A DNA stretch of 64,000 nt from DAIDAN01 sp049303335 (GTDB lineage: Archaea; Aenigmatarchaeota; Aenigmatarchaeia; Aenigmatarchaeales; DAIDAN01). Both the position numbers and the translations under genes were made by a program. The notes beneath the pieces are model-generated. The model had not been told where the DNA came from and ran no database searches. It saw only the letters and a list, made by a program, of their open reading frames with translations. Below, piece by piece: positions 60,244 through 64,000 of this stretch; position 1 is the first letter of the stretch; every line of letters begins with the position of its first letter. The DNA lies in assembly GCA_049303335.1 (NCBI GenBank), contig JBAQNA010000022.1:5651-69650 (forward strand), in the 5' to 3' direction.

Positions 60244-60930
60244 TTATTCAGATATTGAATCGAAGTAGCCCTTAAAATATTCTTTTTCAGCCTGAAGCGC
60301 CTCGTCATAAAGCACTATGATTATCTCGTTTATTTTGCTGTCCTGATATTTTGAGAAATGATTTTTCAAAGCCGAAGCGGTTGCTCCTGCAGACTCATCT
60401 TTTTCGAGCCCGCCTTTTCTCGTGCACATTATCGGCATCGCAACCTTGCCGCATTTAAAGCCTTCCGCGAAAACGAGGCTTTTTTGCAGGGAATTTTTTA
60501 CAGTGTTGGCGGTCGCGTTTATAACCGTCAAAGGCTTTTCTGAAGGAAGTTTTTTCCAATCGTAAGTCATTCCGACGGCACTTGAAACAGCAAAATCTCC
60601 AAGTGTCAGAAGCGCCGCGTCTCCACGCCTGAGCGGCTTGGAATTTCTTTCTCTGACAATATATTCAAGGCTCTTGTGCTGGTAAACGGAAGGCTCGCGC
60701 TTCTGAACATTGTGCATATAATCCAGCGCAAAACTGAGTGGTTCTTTCGCTTCTGAAACAAGGTTCCAGTAATCATGCAATGCTTTCTTATCAACTATTC
60801 TTCCAAAATGTTTTCTAATCTGTTCTGAAGTTCCAGTACCGCTAAGTCTATATCCGTTTGAAGAATCTACGAGAAACATTGCGCCCGCATCACTTATGTC
60901 GCCGGAGAAAACTGTTATCTTTGGAAGCAT
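60244..60930 (-). CDS. Divergent macro-domain-like protein
   Basis: 228 residues. Opening ITVFSGDISDAGAMFLVDSSNGY, LTVINATANTVKNSL, GKVAMPIMCTRKGGLEKDESAGATASAL and KINEIIIVLYDEALQAE follow the macro-domain order (D-loop, Asn, GG/S and strand). The canonical N-A-A-N reads D-S-S-N-G and an insertion of ~70 residues splits the fold. If functional it would bind or remove ADP-ribose. The call is tentative. Confidence 0.45.
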   Translation of the reverse strand: MLPKITVFSGDISDAGAMFLVDSSNGYRLSGTGTSEQIRKHFGRIVDKKALHDYWNLVSEAKEPLSFALDYMHNVQKREPSVYQHKSLEYIVRERNSKPLRRGDAALLTLGDFAVSSAVGMTYDWKKLPSEKPLTVINATANTVKNSLQKSLVFAEGFKCGKVAMPIMCTRKGGLEKDESAGATASALKNHFSKYQDSKINEIIIVLYDEALQAEKEYFKGYFDSISE

Positions 60931-60952
60931 GAATGTACTAGCGCTGCAAAAC

Positions 60953-61729
60953 TTAAATCTCTATCGGAAGGCCGAAGAATTTTACAGCGTTCTTCCCGCA
61001 TTGTTTCCAAACCTGCCCGAACGGCATTTTCTTTTCCTCCGCTATTTTTTCCGCGGGAATTTTTATGTTCAGCGGAGTGCCGCGCACCGGCTTTCCCTTC
61101 GGGTCAGAGCCGCCGAACCAGGGTGAGTCCGTTTCAAGCAGAATATTTTCAAGCGGAAAATCGCGCGCGATTTTTTTGTGGTTCTTGCTGCGCGCGATTA
61201 TCGGCCCGATTGAGATGAGCCAGCTGTTTTGGATAACCCTTTCCATTTGCTGTCGCGAACCGAAAAGGTGCAGCAGAACCTGCTTCGCATCCTCCTGCTC
61301 GAGAATTTTTATCGCGTCCTCGCCGCAGTCGCGCGAATGCACTACAATCGGCTTTTTCAGCTCTTTTGCGAAGCTTATTATCTCGGCAAGAAGCTCCTTC
61401 TGCTTTTCCTGCCAATTCCTATCCTTGACCCAGAAATAGTCAAGCCCAATCTCTCCAATCGCGAAAATATTTTTCCTGTTCTGCTTTATCTTTTCAAGCA
61501 GTTCGTCTTTCTCGTTTTCGCGCAGTTCCTTGATGTATTCAGGGTGCAATCCCGCGGAGGCGAAAACAAAACCTTTATGCTTCTCCGCAATCTGCATAGT
61601 CAAATCAAAATCCTTCGGGTGCGCGCAGCTTGTTACGACGGCTTTCAATTCCTTTTTGCATTGCCCGATTACTTCGTCCCTGTCCTTGTCGTAATCCTTC
61701 TGCTCGAGATGGCAATGGCTGTCAATCAT
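60953..61729 (-). CDS. tatD: TatD-family metal-dependent deoxyribonuclease
   Basis: 258 residues. Metal and catalytic residues: IDSHCHLEQ (HxH), AIGEIGLDYFW (E), PIVVHSRDCGED (H), VLLHLFGS (H) and LLETDSPWFGGS (D). TatD cleaves DNA in repair or degradation and acts in the cytoplasm. Family length is about right. Confidence 0.88.
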   Translation of the reverse strand: MIDSHCHLEQKDYDKDRDEVIGQCKKELKAVVTSCAHPKDFDLTMQIAEKHKGFVFASAGLHPEYIKELRENEKDELLEKIKQNRKNIFAIGEIGLDYFWVKDRNWQEKQKELLAEIISFAKELKKPIVVHSRDCGEDAIKILEQEDAKQVLLHLFGSRQQMERVIQNSWLISIGPIIARSKNHKKIARDFPLENILLETDSPWFGGSDPKGKPVRGTPLNIKIPAEKIAEEKKMPFGQVWKQCGKNAVKFFGLPIEI

Positions 61730-61807
61730 AACAAAAATAGGGCGCGCGAATTTATATGCCTTGAATGAGGCTTAAATCTCTTTCTGTTCAATAATATTTG
61801 ATGCGTT

Positions 61808-62410
61808 ATGAAATTAGAAAAGTTGCCGAGTATAATTGCGCAAAATAATTTCAACGAAAAAGGTCTTGTTGAATCTGAAGAAGGTCTTCTTGTGCCTGCA
61901 TACGTTGCAAGCCAATTAGGATTTAACACTCCCGGAAAAGAGTATCTTAACAAAATTTTTTATCCGGAACTGAAAAAGAAGGCAGGAGTTCTTGCATTAT
62001 GTCCGTTTAAAGCATGTGATGAATATCTGGATTTCACTCAACTTAGCGATGAAATGCCTGTCAAGGCACAGAAAAAATTCTGGAGCGATTTCAGCGAAAT
62101 TATCGGAAAAGTAAATTATGAAACGCTGATGCCGAAATCCAAATTTATGATAGCAATTCTTGACGGAGGACACGCAGTCGATGACGGAGTTTCTGCCGAG
62201 ATTGGCTATTATGCAACAAAGCACGGAAAAATTGCAGGAATAAGGAGCGATTTCAGGCTTGCCGAGAATCCGGCGGCGCCGATAAATATGGCTGTGCGGT
62301 GGTTCATTGACAGCGGACCTTACAAAGGAAAATTCTTCGAAGAACCGGAAGCTTATGATAACGCGATTAAGACAATAAAAGAATGGGCTGACGAAATAAG
62401 AAAACGATAA
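61808..62410 (+). CDS. Nucleoside 2-deoxyribosyltransferase
   Basis: 200 residues. VALCPF..., DFTQLSDEMP, MIAILDGGHAVDDGVSAEIGYYATKHGKIAGIRSDFR is the nucleoside 2-deoxyribosyltransferase signature: D-G at the nucleoside site and catalytic glutamate in SAEIGYY. It swaps bases between deoxynucleosides. TATA-like sequence precedes it. Confidence 0.78.
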   Translation: MKLEKLPSIIAQNNFNEKGLVESEEGLLVPAYVASQLGFNTPGKEYLNKIFYPELKKKAGVLALCPFKACDEYLDFTQLSDEMPVKAQKKFWSDFSEIIGKVNYETLMPKSKFMIAILDGGHAVDDGVSAEIGYYATKHGKIAGIRSDFRLAENPAAPINMAVRWFIDSGPYKGKFFEEPEAYDNAIKTIKEWADEIRKR

Positions 62411-62416
62411 AGCCTT

Positions 62417-62503
62417 CTAAACTCTCTTCAGCTTCAGCCTCCTGCGCTTCTTGCTGTACTTCCAGGCCGAGCGCGCGCCGCGGATTGTCCTTTTCATGGT
62501 CAT
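62417..62503 (-). CDS. Tiny basic protein, eL41-like
   Basis: A 26- to 28-codon frame (ATG at 62497 or 62503). After MKRTIRGARSAWKYS comes KKRRRLKLKRV, the Trp plus lysine/arginine-run pattern of ribosomal protein eL41, one of the smallest ribosomal proteins. It is close to eS26 (62660), supporting a ribosomal role. The match is by composition only. Confidence 0.5.
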   Translation of the reverse strand: MTMKRTIRGARSAWKYSKKRRRLKLKRV

Positions 62504-62659
62504 CACTTTAACGGATAAATATTGCGTAAAGTTTTTTGCATTATAACCTATTTAAGCGTTTGCCGTGGAATATGAATTGGGATATTGGAATCTATATATT
62601 CTATTTGATTGTAAATATTTCAGTATCCCTCCAAAAATAACGATTAAAAAGGTGGTTTT

Positions 62660-62959
62660 ATGCCGGTAAGCGGAGCTCCATTCACGAGAAAATACGTGCA
62701 CACGAAGACGCGCGGGCACGAGCAGCTGGTCACGTGCGGATTCTGCGGAAGGAAGGTGCCGAGGTACAAGACGATCGCGAAAAGCCGCGGCTTCAGGATT
62801 ACCGACCCCGGAATTTTGCAGGAGGTCGACCGCTCGCAGATACACATGTTTTCCCAGAAGATATACGCCTGCCCCTCGTGCGCAAGGATGCGCGGAATAG
62901 TGCAGCGCGGAAAAACCGCAAGGAAGAAGCACATGCTGCAAAGGCAGAACATGTACTGA
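62660..62959 (+). CDS. rps26e: Ribosomal protein eS26
   Basis: 99 residues. CGFCGRKVPRYKTIAKSRGF and YACPSCARMRGIVQRG show the eS26 zinc pattern (CxxC ... CxxC) and the basic C-terminus. eS26 sits at the mRNA exit of the small subunit, beside the anti-Shine-Dalgarno. An AAAGGTGG site precedes the ATG. Confidence 0.9.
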   Translation: MPVSGAPFTRKYVHTKTRGHEQLVTCGFCGRKVPRYKTIAKSRGFRITDPGILQEVDRSQIHMFSQKIYACPSCARMRGIVQRGKTARKKHMLQRQNMY

Positions 62960-63052
62960 TGTCGCAGCCGGCATATTTCGCATTGCAAGAAATAATTTAT
63001 ATTGGGGGATTGCCAATAAACAATGAGGGAAACGGGGGTATCAGGAGGAACT

Positions 63053-63142
63053 GAAGGGGTGACTTTTAACCGAATCAGAGAAGACATATCTTATGCAAGT
63101 TTCGGTTGAAAGTCAGGGTTCACGTCCAACTTTCCCCTGCGG
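63053..63142 (+). promoter_or_regulatory. Strong hairpin upstream of the secretion ATPase gene
   Basis: TGACTTTTAACCGAA (63060-63074) pairs with TTCGGTTGAAAGTCA (63102-63116), 15 bp with one T-G pair and a ~27-nt loop. GGGG and CCCC outside extend it. It lies between eS26 and the ATPase gene and could be a transcript-processing site, an attenuator or a regulatory RNA. Confidence 0.45.
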
Positions 63143-63154
63143 TTCGGTGTTTTC

Positions 63155-64000
63155 ATGTTTTTCAAAAAAAAGGAAGAGAAGGAAAGACCGAAAGAAAATA
63201 CGGAAGGCGAAAAAACGGACGGGAACGCGCAAACTGCAAACCCGCCAGCGGAAATCCCGGCGCGAAAACAAATTGCGGTCCCGCCCAAAAATGCGGATAT
63301 AAAGAAGCCTTCAATTTTCGAAAGCATCAAAAATTTGCGCGGCGCCTTATGGAGGCTCCAGCCCGAAATCAGCGGCATTCCGGAAGACAGCTTCGTGTTG
63401 AGCGAGCCGAAGCACCTGATAATTCTTCAAAAGACCGTCGACCCGTCGCAGATAGACGTGAGGTACCCGCTTCTCGAGCCATACGCTTACACGAGGATTT
63501 TCTGGGATTCCAAAAGGAGGGAGCTGGTTTACAACATCATCGAGCCGATATACGGAAAGGATGACAGGGAGATTTTTTCCAAGGTCATGAAAGGACTGAT
63601 GGAGATGGTTGACGTCGAATTGTCGTCGATAAAGGATTCCGGCGCCGCGATAAACTACATGGAAAAATATATCCGCAAGATAGTCTCCGAGTACGGGCTC
63701 ACGCTTACACGGGGGCAGTTTGCCAGGCTGCTTTATTACGTTTACAGGGATTTTGTGGGGCTGAACGAGATAGAGCCGCTGATGCACGACAGCTACATAG
63801 AGGACATAGGCTGCGACGGCACGGGGGTGCCGCTTTACGTGGTGCACAGAAAATTCGGCTCGATAAGGACGAACATCATCTTCAAGGAAATGACTGGGCT
63901 GAACAATTTCGTGGTAAAGCTTTCCGAGAGGTGCGGCCGCTACATAAGCTACGCGGAGCCCCTGCTTGACGGCACGCTTCCGGACGGCTCGCGAGTGCAG
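63155..64000 (+). CDS. Type II/IV secretion ATPase (GspE/TadA/FlaI-like), 3' partial
   Basis: 282 visible residues from the ATG at 63155, running off the right edge. A lysine/glutamate-rich N-terminus (~50 residues) leads into the N-terminal domain of archaeal secretion ATPases: YPLLEPYAYTRIFWDSKRRELVYNIIEP, LMHDSYIEDIGCDGTGVPLYVVHRKFGSIRTNI and CGRYISYAEPLLDGTLPDGSRVQ (arginine finger region). The Walker motifs are beyond the window. It powers assembly of pili or archaella, likely including the pilin-LamG protein at 26401. Confidence 0.85.
   Translation, partial: MFFKKKEEKERPKENTEGEKTDGNAQTANPPAEIPARKQIAVPPKNADIKKPSIFESIKNLRGALWRLQPEISGIPEDSFVLSEPKHLIILQKTVDPSQIDVRYPLLEPYAYTRIFWDSKRRELVYNIIEPIYGKDDREIFSKVMKGLMEMVDVELSSIKDSGAAINYMEKYIRKIVSEYGLTLTRGQFARLLYYVYRDFVGLNEIEPLMHDSYIEDIGCDGTGVPLYVVHRKFGSIRTNIIFKEMTGLNNFVVKLSERCGRYISYAEPLLDGTLPDGSRVQ

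Noticed and set aside
63053..63142. A split or intron-bearing tRNA-Lys (CTTTTAA loop at 63062)
   Set aside because: The loop resembles a lysine anticodon loop, but no acceptor, D-arm or T-arm can be completed around it; the long hairpin explains the sequence.

Overview
The window is archaeal chromosomal DNA. Evidence is the ribosome recycling factor ABCE1, EF-2 with its diphthamide histidine, PCNA, eukaryote-type ribosomal protein eS26, TATA-type promoters, class III (pilin) signal peptides, an archaeal-type RNase P RNA and bulge-helix-bulge (BHB) introns. A single polypeptide joining the PriS and PriL primase domains, an SMC protein with short arms and many small lineage-specific membrane proteins point to a DPANN-type lineage. 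The exact phylum cannot be fixed from this window alone.

Layout. 0-9 kb: a redox and copper cluster (CcdA-like protein, PadR-TRASH regulator, ferredoxin, hydrolase, SRPBCC protein, CopA with an adjacent broken CopA remnant, DUF63), then ThiI-like and small proteins. 9-16 kb: tRNA-Ser, tRNA-Gly, tRNA-Leu and tRNA-His between metabolic genes, CMP kinase and a dCTP-deaminase-like gene. 16.9-24.9 kb: the rRNA operon (16S, tRNA-Ala, 23S; no 5S seen). 24.9-36.2 kb: mixed region with a NERD protein, RNase P RNA, pilin-LamG, Sec61-beta-like, a TIR-domain gene pair, endonuclease IV-like, a duplicated membrane protein, ScpA, a DUF4258/DUF2283 toxin-antitoxin-like pair, HNH and an AT-rich DUF5677 gene. 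36-46.3 kb: chromosome and replication genes (SMC, ABCE1, OB-fold protein, PCNA, fused primase) with a methyltransferase-nuclease fusion. 46.5-52.5 kb: AT-rich accessory island (BcgI-like restriction system with an RHH controller, second RHH gene, IS-type transposase, unknown genes). 52.5-64 kb: core genes (ArgS, AlkA, malate/lactate dehydrogenase, EF-2, TatD, nucleoside deoxyribosyltransferase, eL41-like, eS26, secretion ATPase running off the right edge).

The most striking feature is the density of introns in structural RNA genes. The 16S gene carries five insertions, the 23S gene about ten, and four of the five tRNA genes carry two or three each, in D-loops, anticodon loops and T-arms. For most of them I could find a BHB junction (a 4-bp central helix flanked by 3-nt bulges) whose cleavage restores the conserved RNA sequence, so they look like introns for the archaeal splicing endonuclease. 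Many share one recognisable design: a CTTTTCTTT / AAAGAAAAG hairpin followed by an AAGCAAAAGAAA-like purine tail. None encodes a LAGLIDADG endonuclease. Two contain small CxxC-type ORFs. A related hairpin sits inside RNase P RNA, and others flank tRNA-Leu and 23S. This looks like a small-RNA-element family that has spread through the translation-RNA genes of this organism.

Two intron sites fall within the 515F and 1492R 16S primer sites. Two 23S introns form a pair separated by an 11-nt microexon at the I-CeuI-type site. Another lies next to the peptidyl-transferase adenosine and another at the I-CreI-type site. All intron calls come from reading the DNA; no folding or RNA data were available.
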